Below the pieces are notes generated by a model. The model was not told where the DNA came from. It was given only the letters and a program-made list of their open reading frames with translations, and did not search any database. The position numbers and the translations under genes were made by a program. This document shows positions 1 through 11,966 of a stretch of 64,000 bases of DNA, piece after piece. How positions within the stretch are numbered: the stretch's first letter is position 1; every line of letters begins with the position of its first letter. This DNA is from Byssochlamys sp. IMV 00236 (lineage: Eukaryota; Ascomycota; Eurotiomycetes; Eurotiales; Thermoascaceae): positions 248,001 to 312,000 of the forward strand of contig MSJH02000625.1 in assembly GCA_001931875.2 (NCBI GenBank), in the 5' to 3' direction.

Positions 1-62
1 ATAAGCATCCTCCACTTGTTGCCAATGGTGAGGCTCGTGATTTAACGAAACTTGAACAATAG

Positions 63-499
63 GTGCCGGAATTTTAGTTCAAGGAAACCAAGGCACAGGG
101 AATGGAGTCATTCTGGGCGGTCTCTTTGTGCAAATAATCTTCTTCTGCTTTTTTGTCTGCAGTGCCTTGACGTTCCAACGTCGCCTATCGAAGACACCAA
201 CAGAACAGTCGGAAGCGGGATACATCCCATGGCGCAAGCATATGAATGCGCTATACGCGGCAAGCGTATTAATTCTAATCCGATCCGTATTTCGTGTTGC
301 CGAATACGCAGAAGGCAACGACGGTGCTCTCTTGCGAACGGAGGTTTACTTATACGTCTTTGACGCCGTTCTCATGTTCCTGGTGATGCTAACTTTCGCA
401 GTCATCCACCCGAGCGAGATTAATTGTCTCCTGGGCAGGGGGAGAGTTATGATTGCCAAGGGAGGGTTTTCGATCACGGAGGCGACGGTGTTTGTTTAG
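63..499 (+). CDS. RTA1-like lipid-translocating exporter, C-terminal part
   Basis: This is the 3' end of an RTA1-family membrane protein. The family has seven membrane segments and is linked to lipid translocation and resistance to toxic compounds such as 7-aminocholesterol. The visible exon opens after a 3' splice site at 61-62 (branch-like TTTAAC at 41-46). It encodes a Gln-Gly-Asn loop, a segment around GVILGGLFVQIIFFCFFV, then the family motif SVFRVAEYAEG and a last membrane helix near DAVLMFLVMLTFAVIHPSEI. It stops with TAG at 497-499. Bases 1-62 look intronic, so the donor and all upstream exons lie outside the window. It converges on the zinc-cluster gene that ends at 779. The family call is firm from the RVAEYAEG and HPSEI signatures; the exact substrate is unknown. 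Confidence 0.85.
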
Positions 500-778
500 A
501 TTTTTGGCGTGTTGTTCATAAGTTGTATCGGTAGACCTGAAGAGGAAACCTTCCTTGTTTATCCCCGTCTTCGCTATGTATCGCCAAGATATTCCCGTCC
601 TGGTTCCTCAGACCGAAAGCTGGACAGTTTGTAACATAGCTTTAATGGTTGCGCCATATAGACATATACGGAGGCTGTATTATTTAATCTCCCTTTGTCG
701 GAGATTTCCTGTATCTGCCTCTGAAGAGCAATGCCAACAAACCAATGTATTTCCGTGTCAATATATTTGACCAGAAAG

Positions 779-2104
779 TTAGCAGTCAAAGACTTCTTCC
801 ATGGCTCGATTGAGGAGAGGTCGGAGGTCGGCATCGAGAGAATCATAAATGACCTTCAGGACTCTGGCCCCCCAGTCTTGTACCAACCAGTTCCCTCTCA
901 AACGGTGCAGGGCCAAGCAATAATAAGCAAGGATAGTGAGAGAAAATCCTTTATGTTCACGGAGATCATCAATGTATTCCGAGCGAAGTTTGATAGGCCA
1001 CCAAGCCGCAATAGTAAGTCGCCCTGATTCATATCGCGCTAGGTCCAATGCAACACCGGTTCGGTCAATGACTTCTTTATAAGCTTCAAAATCGTAGCCA
1101 GCTCCCCTGGAAGCATTCTGCTCATTGGCATAATGCAGGCTCTTCAACATCGATTTCACGTCCTCTGAGGGATCGATATCTTCGTCTAGTCCTTTCAAAG
1201 TGGGACCAATGTCCTTATCCCGCTCCAACCAGCTATGAGAAGTGCTCAAGATCTCCTGCATACCGCGACACAAGATGATAATGCGATAGAGATCGTCTAT
1301 AAGTGATAACGGATCCGAGGAGTCTGGAGTGATTGGAAACGCAAACGCAAAACCGACCACCAAACTCGAGAACGCGAACATTGCCTTGCCGTTCGAGGGG
1401 TTTATATCTCCCAGCATTTCCCGAAAAAGAGCCAAACCCTGATCTTGCTGTGCGACTGCTGTACTGATGTATGCGGCTTTCTGGGGGCCGCTGCTGGACA
1501 CGGCCAGATGGAGCGCTGACATTGCTAGTATGCCACGCATCAAGAATGGGTGAGATAGGGCTTCTCTTGGGATGGCCTTCTGCCATAGGTAATCGCTTTG
1601 TTCATCTCGTGTCAGACTGCGGTATGCTAAACTGCACCAGTGCATCATTAATTCCAGGTCAACCATGTTGAGGTCAGGAGTCGCTGTCGCGTCCTCATTG
1701 TTGAGCCGCCCAAAGAACTCGAAAGTAGTGTCGCTCGTCGCTTCATATCCTACATTTATGCCGGCCTCCCCAGTCGTCCCAGACTGGGGAGACTCCAGAC
1801 TCTGACTAGAATCGCCATTTCTCCAGAGAATCGGAGTGGCTGCGCCGTATTCACATTCTGTGTGGCGTTTAACGCAATTCATGCATTGTGGACGCTGCTC
1901 ATCGCACTAATTGTTGGATGTAAGTATTCGGACTAATATTCCTTGAGTAGACCGCTAGAAGAAGATTTATAGTGGAATATAGCTTTTTCCGCGCCCGCAA
2001 CAGAGAGAGAGAAGAAGAAAAAGAGAACAGCATACCTTCACTCGTCTGCGTTTACACTGAAGGCAGCCATGACGTGACTTCCGATGAGTTCGTCTGGTGG
2101 ACAT
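779..2104 (-). CDS. Zn(II)2Cys6 transcription factor, Upc2/sterol-uptake-regulator-like
   Basis: A nuclear DNA-binding regulator of 398 residues. Exon 1 is 2036-2104 and exon 2 is 779-1906, with a 129-nt intron between them; the cluster is split by this intron. Joined, the N-terminus reads RKSRHGCLQCKRRRVK followed by CDEQRPQCMNCVKR. Its six cysteines have the spacing C-x2-C-x6-C-x5-C-x2-C-x6-C of a fungal binuclear zinc cluster. The cluster sits at the extreme N-terminus (about residues 14-40), and the remaining 350 residues form a helical fungal-specific regulatory region (LELMMHWCSLAYRSL, HPFLMRGILAMSALHLA). That layout and length match Upc2/Ecm22-like regulators, which in yeasts control sterol genes. 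The role here is inferred. The next gene downstream is an RTA1-like exporter. The ATG at 2102-2104 is the only one giving the conserved leader. Confidence 0.88.
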
Positions 2105-2610
2105 CAGATATCAGATATAGCCTTTTTTTTCGGTTGGAACTTGCGTGACGAGAAGATATGGCGGACGATCGTGTTGTAGGTACATAATAAAGGAGCCTAA
2201 CTGCAACTCCACTGTACCATACCGGTTTTTTTTGTCGCGGCTCCGCCACAGTCGAGAGCCACGCAGTTTAACTTCCTCCTTAGGTGCGAAATACTATCTT
2301 AGATCCATATACATCTGGAAGCAAAGCATTGAGAACTTAGATTATTTTCACGCACGTAAGTAGTTTCCTGAGAAACTTAAAAGTCAATGGAACCATCAGC
2401 TAGGAGGATCTGTTTTCAACCTGCGTAGCAGAACTAATAGTCCAAGATGCGTTAGTTACAATGAGATAGCTGCTTAGTGAGACAGACATGTAATATTGGA
2501 TCAATAGATAATGGATCAACCGTTGGTTTGATCGTTCTGCCAAGGTTATTGACATATAGACAATCGGGTATCTCAAGTTCAAGTTCTCAGAAATCACAAC
2601 CACAGCGCTA

Positions 2611-2662
2611 TCATGTGACTCGCTGGGCGCAAGTCACGTGGGGTCACATGACGACCACGTGC
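2611..2662. promoter_or_regulatory. cluster of CANNTG/CACGTG boxes between divergent genes
   Basis: Four E-box-type elements lie within 52 bp: TCATGTGAC at 2611, GTCACGTG at 2633, GTCACATG at 2643 and CCACGTGC at 2655. Two are the perfect palindrome CACGTG. They lie in the 847-bp interval between the divergent starts of the zinc-cluster gene (2104) and the nucleoporin gene (2952), about 290 bp before the nucleoporin ATG. CACGTG boxes are bound by bHLH factors (Cbf1, SREBP-like or INO-type proteins in fungi). Which factor acts here, and on which gene, is inference. Confidence 0.55.
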
Positions 2663-2951
2663 TCTGCCGGCGCGTCGGCGTGTCGAGAGAGGCAGTTTTG
2701 GGCTCAGAAAGTCATGTTGATGGGAGCTCCAAGAGCGTCGTGACAGCAGCGGAGTCTGCTCTCGTTTGATCCATCGACAGTCTGTTTCCACGCGACCTAT
2801 CTAGAAGACTTGGTCAGCGCAGACTGCGCCGGGTTGCCACACTACAGAAGAGGCCCTCGTCCCCAGACAACCTTCCTATGCTGTTTACGGACAGCTCTCC
2901 AGCTACGCTCCACTAAAGATTCCGCCGGCGCTTTGAGGCGCAGAGAGCACA

Positions 2952-5900
2952 ATGGCGTTCAGTGTTCCATACGAATCGAGTCCGCCATCGACTCCCAACA
3001 GATCACGAGGTGTTTCCTCGAACGCTTCGACGACTCCTGCTGGGGTTCCACCGTCCTCAGCGCACTCCTTCACTCCGCAGGGCCCTCCGCCGTCGACAAT
3101 CTTTGGCAGTTCACAGCCGAGTCGAAGGTCGAAGCTGAACTTTTCAGAATCCGCGTTCAGTCAATCGGGTTTCAACGGCGGTGATAGCATCATGGATTCG
3201 TCGTTCGCATCCTCCAATTACCCGATGCCACGAACAAAGAAGGCGGGCGCTGGCAAGCCGTTTGCTGCGTCGCAGTCTCTGTTCGGCACAACCAACGGCA
3301 CCCAGTTTGGTGACTCAATGGACTTTGGAAACAGGAGTGGATACAGCTCACAGTTTAGTCGAGGTCCAGAGGAGTATGAGGACTACGAAGACTACGACGA
3401 AGAGGACGACGGTGGCATGGACGTCGAAAACACAAATAATATCTCCGAGGACCGCTTCGGGTTCTTTGGCTCAACCTACAGCACTACAGGGCCTGGTAAC
3501 ACGGCGCCACTTGGTCAACGGAAATCGATTTACTCTAACCCTAACAACGCGAAGCGCGCGAAGCTGGACGAACGATGGGCAAACCCACCAGCACCAGCCA
3601 GCAAGCCCAAGCTTGCGCCGAGGAAAAAGGACTCAACTATCCCGTCGATAGTGCGCGATTTGGCCACTAGGACCCAGAAGGCGATGGTGTCTGAACCGAG
3701 CGATATGATCATTGAGACAGAAGACGAGGTATGTCGGATGTACGACAAAGTGCGCCAGTCGGAGTTCAAGGAGGTCGACTTTCAGGCAGCACTATCGGAA
3801 GCGTCGACGGAACTAGCGGATATATGGTACGAGTGCGCAGAGAGGGAGAGCAAGACACAGCGGCCGTATAATGCAGCTAGTGGCATTGGGCCCGGCGAGA
3901 ATGCTCCTGGAGTCGCGAAGGCCAGTTTCTTGGGTTCCTTGCTCCTCCAGCTTCACCATCCACCGCTGGTGGATGCCAATCTGGGAGGCAGCAAAGGCTC
4001 TGCCGTACGCGCGACAGCTCGAAGTCTGGTTTTGTCCGGTCCCAGCGCGAAGACATACGAACCCGTCCCCAAAGTGCTGCTGGATTGGTTGAACGACTTC
4101 CACCCTCCTCAGACGGGCGACATACAGACTTTGCAAAATGTCAGTCCAAATCCTACGGCATCTCCGAGTTTCTGGGAGGTTGTCCAGGCTTCTGTCCTGC
4201 GGGGTTTCCACTCCGAAGTGGTTGCGGTTCTACGGTCTGCGGATTTTAATTACGCCAGATCTGCATTAGAGGATGGATTGACCCAAGCTGGTTACCGTGG
4301 AGCCCAGCTTCAGAATGTTCAGAAGACTGTCAACAAAGCGATTCAGATTCTGGATGCTTCGCCTCTTGTGCAGCAAGATGACTGGGACATCAAGGGAGAA
4401 GAATGGACGTCCTATAGGAAGCGCGTTGTTAATGCTCTAGCTGAGCTCGAAGAGTTTGCTGAGGGCCAGGACCAACCGCCTCCACCACTTCCAATTCCCA
4501 CAACTCGCTTCCAGGCGATCAATTTCGGTATGGGGCAAGATACGAGCCGGAGACTAGGTGGTTACCCCTCGTTTTCCCAGTCGGCCCGTATGGCTGAGAG
4601 TCGTGTGCCTTGGACAATTTATCAGAATCTGAAAGCTTTATACGGAATCCTTCTTGGTGACTCGACTGCCATTATGGCGCAGTCTCAAGACTGGGTGGAA
4701 GCCACGATTGGGCTCACGGTCTGGTGGGACGGTGAAGATGACAGTGAGATTATCAGCCAGAAAGACATCGATGCCAGCACGTCCAGCGCGAAGCGTTCAC
4801 GTACGAAATCGCATTCACACGTGCCCCGCTCCGTAGATGCCAATCCCGAGGACGCCTACCTTCGTCGCCTTGACTATACGTTTTCCTGCGTTACGAATGA
4901 TGAAATACAAGGAGAAGCTGCATTCCGTCTGAACTCCTTGAACAGCCTTGAGGTTGGTCTAGCATCGATTTTCGAGGGCAATGTCGAAGGTGTTCTCGGG
5001 TTGCTGCAGCTCTGGTCCTTGTGCGTAGCTTCTGCGGTAGCAGAAATTGCCTCTGTGGGCGGCTGGCTCGACACTGCGGCTGGAGGAAAGCCGTTGCCAG
5101 GGCTTTTGAGTGAGAACGATCTAATGGTCCTTTCTTACGGTCAAGATGGAAACGCGGCTACTCGTCGTCTTCAAAAGGACGATATCCTCGTGCTCTACGC
5201 TGAAGGACTGTTTGGTCGCCAGCGCTTTGAACACCAGGATGATGTACGGGACGGATGGGAGGTTTCCTTGGAGATCCTTAGCCGACTTGATGACGCCGAT
5301 ACCATGCAGAAGAAGGTTTCAGAGATACTTGACAGGATACCACTTGACACAGCGGAGCAAATGGACAAGGTGGTCTTGCTGTGCACCGAGCTTGGTCTAG
5401 ATAATGAAGGGAGAAGAGTATCTGAGGTCAGTTGCCTCCCCAAATATCCGCCAATCCACATTTTCTTCGAGGTTCTTTTTTTTTTTTTTTTTTTTTCNNN
5501 NNNNNNNNNNNNNNNNNGACTTCGGTGCTAACGATATTACAGAGATACGGAGACCGTGTCGCCTCCGAATCCGAAGAATACGGCCTAGCACTTGTCTGCT
5601 ACGCTCGTGCTCATTCCTCTCGTAAAGTCAAATCCGTCCTTGACCTTTTGACATCATATTCCCTCGTGCAGTCCCGTGCCTACCCGGCCGCAGCAGATTT
5701 GGACGAGCAGTTGAGATCTCTGATCAGTGAGCCCAAGACCTGTTTGTCAGCTATTGCAGCTGTCGACAATGAAGCCGCCCGCATCCTGCAGTTCTACTTC
5801 AGTGGTTACGCCACATTACGTCGGTTCTACGATATCCGTGATGAAGAGATTGACCTGAAAGAGGGCGAGAAGCCTAAGCACAAGCCGCTGGCAAGGAAAC

Positions 5901-6582
5901 GAGCTGCAGCGGATGCTTTGGTTGCAGTCATCCGCAGTGCAGCCGACAGTATCTACGGCGGACTGTATGATCCGGACCGAGATTCAGCCGTGCAAGTGGA
6001 CGGCCTGCTCGCGCTGCTAGGAGAGGCATTGATTTTTGTGGACCGTAAGTATATCCAGATCGGGTCAGTAGGGAAAACAAATGCTAACATGATATAGAAC
6101 CAACCGCCCTTCTTACACTTTCTCAGCAATCCACCATTCTCTCTGCCGTCGAAGATCTTGAAACCGTCACTCCGCGGGTCTACGCCCAGTGTGAAGAATG
6201 CTTCCGCTCGACCCTCGTGCACTATCACTCCTACGAACGGTCCTCTACATCAGGAAGTGACTCCTCTGCCTCCTTCGTCCTGCCACCCTCCCCACGAACA
6301 CTGTTCAAGAAATCCGTCTCCAACGCGACAGCCTCGAGCGGGTTCTCCCTCATCGGCAACGAAATGCTTGGATCTCACTCCCGCTCGCGCTCCGGCTCCG
6401 GCTCCGGCTCCGGCATTCTCGTCCCTCGACCAGGCCAGAAATCCGAGACCGTCCAGAGAGGATGGGACTGGCGCGCCGGATTACCCGAAGATGCAAAGGG
6501 CTCTGATATTCTCCGTATTCTCCGTCTTGGCTTAGCCCGCGGTTTGAGTTTCGGCGCGTTGGGATCGGTCGTCTCATCATGA
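2952..6582 (+). CDS. nup85: nuclear pore complex subunit, probably Nup85
   Basis: Predicted 1153-residue scaffold nucleoporin of the Y-shaped (Nup84/Nup107-160) complex at the nuclear envelope. Exons are 2952-5426, 5543-6044 and 6098-6582. The introns have donors GTCAGT and GTAAGT and acceptors TTACAG and ATATAG, with CTAAC branch sites before both acceptors. The first ~220 residues are Ser/Pro/Gly-rich and disordered with an acidic stretch. Alpha-helical solenoid sequence follows, including SFWEVVQASVLRGFHSEVV and WVEATIGLTVWWDGEDD, patterns I associate with fungal Nup85/Nup75. The C-terminal exon carries a short Ser/Gly/Arg repeat and ends GLARGLSFGALGSVVSS. The first intron contains a 20-N gap, so its true length is unknown, but the reading frame joins cleanly. 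Another Y-complex subunit is the main alternative. Confidence 0.78.
5475..5517. other. poly-T run and 20-N assembly gap inside an intron
   Basis: A homopolymer T tract (about 5475-5496, then one C) runs straight into 20 Ns at 5498-5517. Both sit inside the first intron of the nucleoporin gene, upstream of its TGCTAAC branch site. The gap is most simply an assembly break at a homopolymer. The intron length is therefore a minimum or placeholder value, but the exons on either side are unaffected. Confidence 0.95.
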
Positions 6583-9500
6583 CTTACTTGTATGATCATT
6601 GAGCATTGTTCAAGCTGTGATATCTGCAATGTTTTATGTGTGCCTCTCATATGATCGTGTTCTTTTTTTTTATATTTTATTTCTGCACTGTAACTGGACT
6701 AGTCTGGAGCGATCTGATATCACATTACATTGCAAGAGAAAAGAGAGGGAGAAGAGAAGAGAAGAGAAGAGAAGAGAAGAGAAGAGAAGAGAAGAGAAGA
6801 GAAGAGAAGAGAAGAGAAGACAAAACTTAACCGGTGTCATGGAGTGAAAACTACTATAAGCATCATGGTATCTGGGGGCAAGTTGCATTCGCATTCAATG
6901 AATTTCACCATAAGGATAATATAATTCATCAACCTTCATGAAAATATTTCTCCATCGTTGCACAGAATTCATTAAGCATCTTCCATAACCAGAAGACAAT
7001 GTGGTAACTACACCGAGTGATAATTCTCGTCAACTATAACTTGTCAGCTTTAGAACTGGGGACGAAATCTATATGAATTGACATCAGCGCATACCTAAAC
7101 TTACCCAGAACACACCACTTACAATTTTATTTCAGGCCAAGTTTCCGCTAACGAATAAGGAGGCCAAAGGTTTTCTTGTGTTTTCTTGTGTTTTTGGCTC
7201 ATGTACGATGTTGCAGTTCTGATTTTGAGGCTCGTTCAATTACATAATAATATAGATAGCGGGGAAGGTATGACTGAGGCTGAATCGATGATAAAGCATC
7301 AGCATCAGCACGAGCACCAACACTGATAGCATCTCATCGCTTTGTCTCATGATGCGACACCGATGTCTTCAAAAGTATGGGTATGATTATGGGCGTGAAA
7401 GTGGGACTAAAGGTTTATAGAAGATGAATCATTGCAGTTGATCGTACGGTTCATGTCATGCCTGAGTATGAGTCTGACATATAAGCAATTGATCGGAGAG
7501 GATCGAGGCTTGGAGGTTTACAGGCCTAGTTATTTGATGGATGAAAATAGGACAACAGACAGGGATGTATATAATGTTATCAATCTGGTCGAAAGGCCCT
7601 TGTTTGAGACCCGCTATCGAGGCAGTATCAGGATGGCAGGGTGTAGTAAGCAACAGTAGGAGAGCGTGTCAGTCTGCCCGTTGCGCTGGGTCTGGAATCG
7701 GTCTGCTTGCTGATTGATAGTCTGTGAAACGTGAAGCAGCGAGCCTTACGATGCCTGTCTGCCTAAGGGGACCCTGATCGCAGCAGTAAGTGAAGAGGCT
7801 CAGCTGCCAACGGACAAGATGACTGATAGCATCATGTGTCCGACTTCATAAAGATGGGGTGAGTCGTGTCTAGGTCATTAATAAAGCTCGTGGGGAGAAT
7901 ACTACCGGGATGACTGCAGATATTCCACATATATCTTAGAATATGTTTGGGCAGTCTACAGGATAGCCCGATGAGAAGAGTCATGATTTCTGATTATTGG
8001 ATCTGGCCTGCCTAGACGCTTCCAGAATCCATAACCACATGGAGACAGCTATTTCCTGAGTCATATGGACACGAGGACCATGTAAGGGATCAGCGCAGGG
8101 AATATCAAGCTTGTTTCTGGGAGGCAACGTTGATCCCTGGAAAATAACCAGGGTGTTGCTGATTGATATGATGCGAGCAAAGAGGCAATTGTAGCAGATC
8201 AATATCTGCGGAACAGATCGTCACGTGCATTGTGTGGGTGCTTCAGCTGTTTTAGAAAGTGTCTGATTTGTTGACTAAATGTTTGAACGGAGATGACCGG
8301 ATAGGAGGTTCTGGAAATATATCAGTACAGTACTATTGGCGACTAACTGTGTACCATAGTAATTAGGTAGGTACTTACTCGCCATGTGGACAGTGGGATA
8401 TGTATACTGGGTCTATGATCAGCTAGTATCCACATACTGCAGTAGTAAATTTCATGTAATTCATAGAAACAAATAAATAAAACAGAGGTCTTTTGCATTC
8501 GAGACGTGACATGCTAATCTCATGACCGTCATCAGTAGTTGCCTGGTTGTTTTCTGCAGGGAGGTTTCCGTCATCAGAGCCAATAACTACAACTGAGCAA
8601 GCAGTCAGAATAATAATGAGGATTACGTCTGCGATGTACATACATACATAGACACGATAGTCATCAAAGAGCGGTCCGCGACAAGTCACGAGAGCCTCAG
8701 GCCGCCGGCTCGTGGACGGTTCACCGCCACACTCATGGCTTGGATGGTGATTGGTGGAAAAGGCGGCAGAATGAGCCGCACAGGGGTGTGGCTAGGGGAC
8801 ACTAAGCTGTTTACAGTAAAGTGCGGCTTGTCCGTAGGGCTGAGCAGGCAGCCCATGCGATTTTCTCGCGGATTTTTTCTGCTCTCACCGACGGAATTCT
8901 CCCCTGCTGGCTATTCTTGTCCTAGTTGCCATAGATATGGCTAGCTCCTTACCTACTACATAGTTAGTCGATCAATCGATTCTGTCCGGCTCCATCCACT
9001 AACTCATCGTGAGTTAGTTAGTTATTGGTGAGGCTGGTGCTGAAGATTCCTCGCACTTTGACCCATGGGTCCTTTGACACCCCGTCTTCTGTGGCTGGTG
9101 GCTCCTCTGATCCCAAATGACTCAAGCCTCTTCTTACTTGCAGTAGTGACGGGCCTCACTTTCTTTGATCAGACACTTACGATTTACAGTGTACTAGTCC
9201 AAAGCACAGCTGTCAGTGGCGAAAATCAGTATGCGAGGAAGGAGATGGAAATTCTCGACAGACGAGTCTTCTTCCGGGTTATCCGTGGGGGCATCTAGGT
9301 ACCTACCAGGAGAATGATGGGCAACATTCAGCTTCCGTGTTGAATTGTTGCCGTGTACTATGTACTAGCTAAGTGCCTTGCCCGATATTTGCCCCCGCAA
9401 GAACTGTTCTGACAATGTACCATGGTTCCGATCATGTCGAGCAGAACCATGCCATGCGGCTCTCCAGACCCAAAAAGGGGAAATGCATATGGAGCATATT

Positions 9501-11771
9501 CGCACTGCTAGTATCGAATTGATTGCTCAATGCTAATACTTCCATGCTTCGATTTACTCTAGAGTAAACTTACTATACACTCGCCCAAATCACCGATGAC
9601 GACCATTCTTCACTAACTCTAGCCGGTCTCCACGCGGCCCCACTGATCAGGTCTGGGACGAACAGAAGGCAGCTGAAATGTGCAGAATAATAATAATGAG
9701 TGCCCGAGGCAGAAAAGTGGCCTTCGCATCACGTTTTGACGTGTAATAATAATAGCAGCACCATCTTGAGACTTGGGGTCATGGCAGAAACAACTTCTTG
9801 GAGAAGATTGCCGTAGCCCTGTGCACAGACATCCCAGAAATGGAATGTACCCTGGAGTCTGAGAGGACAGATCGACCGCCGGCAACTATTTTCGGCTGCG
9901 GCCGATCAATCAACACGCCTCGTCGCCCTCGACTGCTCAGGCATCGAGATCTCGCTCATCTGGAACTGACTATTGTTGCCGATAGCCACGAAGTTGAACA
10001 CAGGATGACGCTCTGAGCAAACCAATCTAGTGAGATTGCATCATTGCTTGTCTATACTAGTAAGCTAGGACTCTTAGATGTTCGGGGAAAGCGATCCCGG
10101 ACGAAATCCTGACCCTGCTGCGCCTCACCCGGTCCACCGTGGCTCAGGCTCATGGCCGAAGTCGATCAGCGATGCCGTCGACGCCGATGCTTCACAGTGA
10201 GATCCTGAGTGAGACAAGTTATAGAGACCTGGATCGGATAGACAAGTTACGACCGGGGTCCCTGAGCAGGCCTAGCACATGATCGGGGTTTTTGCTTTTG
10301 TTTTTTTTTTTTTGTTTGGCCTCAAAGAGACGCCTGTTCCAGGTTCCGAAACAAAGTACCGTAGATGTCTCTAAGTTCTAACGGTCTTGCGCTTAGGGTC
10401 CAGTGGGCAGCGGTATACTGTCCACCCTGGTCTCCATCGGGATGCGTCAAGCTGAACCGCTGCACGCTATCGCTGGTGCGCGCGCGACTAATGTAGGCAC
10501 GTCAAGCGCTTGTCTCTACTTTAGAAGTTTGAAGCCCGAGGGACAAGAGACATTGGTCAGATCCCGGAAAACCGGAGTCTGCATTGAGTCCGTCTGTTGC
10601 AGGAAACAATGACTTCTCGAAATTAGGGGAGCGAAAACACACCCACTACCAGATGGACTTGAATGTTGAAGCGACTCACGAGGCCCCATCCTCTGTACTA
10701 CGAATTCAGCAGATGGATCACTCTTCAAAGCTTCGAGGCTGACAGTCAATGATGCGCAAGCGATCGGACCCAACTATGCATCGCACAAGACCGACAAGAT
10801 GATTTCTCCCCTGACGTGGGGCCCGACCTAGTGGATAAGGCAACGCTGTCGATCTCGCATCGAGCTGAGTGCGAACCCTACGCCAAGTCCGGTTGGACTG
10901 TGGCTGCTCTAGCAGCCGATTCCCGCGCCTGTCCAGCTGCTGGCCGTCGTCAAAGTGCCCGTCATGGTGGATAAAATTCCGCACAGGCTGTCACTTGAGC
11001 TGCTAGGGCAAGCAGTCATCAGGTGGGCAGCCTGGCAGGAATTCCAGTGATCTCGCACGGTTGATTGGTGATAGTCTTTCGGTCTTGTCCGCGGAAGCCC
11101 CGTCTCTGGCGGTGCAGGCGGAGACTCTATTATGAGTCTATATTCGCACTCGGGCCCTGTTTTGGCATTGCGGTTAACTGATTCGGTACCGTGGTGATCT
11201 ATCTCGCGGGAACCATACTGCTGGTCTTTCTGGAGACAGACAGACAGACTACTATGCTGGATCCAGTGGACGCCTTGCAGAACTGTCCGCCGTACCTGTC
11301 TGGGTCCATGGCGCGCCCGGGTGCAGGGTCATCACCGGCCACTTTGTGGCTGGCTTTTCTAAAACTAAACTTCTCTACTTCCATCCCATCTGCCTACTCT
11401 CTCTTGGATATAAATCGTCTGGCCTGGCCACCAGAGATGCTGTCAACAAGTTTGCTACAGTGCGCCATTCGTTGAAGCAGTTGTGTATTTGATTTATTGA
11501 TCCTTTGCTATACCCTGTTGTGCCTCTGTCAAGCCTGCCTCTTTGGTCAAACAGTCAGGTTGCCGTATCCTGATTGCTGGAATCGTCCTTTTTCTTTTGG
11601 AGATTGATCTCTATATACCCCTTCACAGCGGCGACGCTTTCCAACTTCCGTTTGACATCCATTGCGCCTTGCTGTTTAAGTCGCCCTCAATCTCATTGCG
11701 AGCAGTCATTCCTTGACTATAAATCACGAAAGAACAACCATATCCAAGAAAGCAGATCACTCTTTTTCAAG
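6583..11771. other. 5.2-kb region with no recognisable gene
   Basis: No conserved protein could be assembled in any frame. The short open frames lack homology signals, plausible starts or splice structure. The stretch holds the AGAAG microsatellite, an AT-rich part (6.9-9.6 kb) and a more mixed part (10-11.5 kb), plus scattered poly-T tracts (for example 10299-10314). The last ~400 bp before 11772 look like a promoter and leader, with ATATAAAT at 11408 and pyrimidine-rich sequence. A noncoding transcript or a long regulatory region cannot be excluded from sequence alone. Confidence 0.6.
6749..6820. repeat. (AGAAG)n pentanucleotide microsatellite
   Basis: A perfect period-5 purine tract of 72 bp, about 14 copies of AGAAG, preceded by an imperfect GA-rich lead-in. 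It lies 167 bp past the nucleoporin stop codon, probably in its 3' untranslated region or just beyond. The homopurine/homopyrimidine composition would allow triplex formation and length polymorphism. Confidence 0.95.
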
Positions 11772-11966
11772 ATGTGCTACCAAGTTGTTGAACGCTATTC
11801 CGTATGCCGATGCCTCTACTACAAGCACGCAGTTGATCCATGCGAAGCATTCGGCCAACGTGGCCATACAGTGCAGGAGAAGACTGTCTTGGTGGGATAT
11901 GCGTGTCCGACTCACTCTACCGGACGAGGTGGTCCAAATGGACCCCCAGGCACGAGCTACAAATGA
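11772..11966 (+). CDS. conserved small Cys/His-rich fungal protein of unknown function
   Basis: A 64-residue intronless protein starting MCYQVVERYSVCRC. Cysteines fall at residues 2, 12, 14, 24 and 45 and histidines at 19, 32 and 48. That gives a C-x-C pair, a YKHAVDPC segment, a GQRGH segment and a final C-P-T-H, an arrangement that could coordinate one or two zinc ions. The middle (VQEKTVLVGYACPTHS) is the kind of strongly conserved block I recall from uncharacterised small Eurotiomycete proteins. The last 15 residues are Gly/Pro-rich and look disordered. The ATG at 11772 gives the conserved MCYxVVERY opening; the in-frame sequence upstream has no conserved look. No function can be given. 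Confidence 0.72.
   Translation: MCYQVVERYSVCRCLYYKHAVDPCEAFGQRGHTVQEKTVLVGYACPTHSTGRGGPNGPPGTSYK

Noticed and set aside
8423..8689. Minus-strand open frame with a hydrophobic stretch ILIIILTACSVVVIG
   Set aside because: The hydrophobic part starts within a GTATGTAT simple repeat, lacks a good start context, and is not similar to any protein I know.
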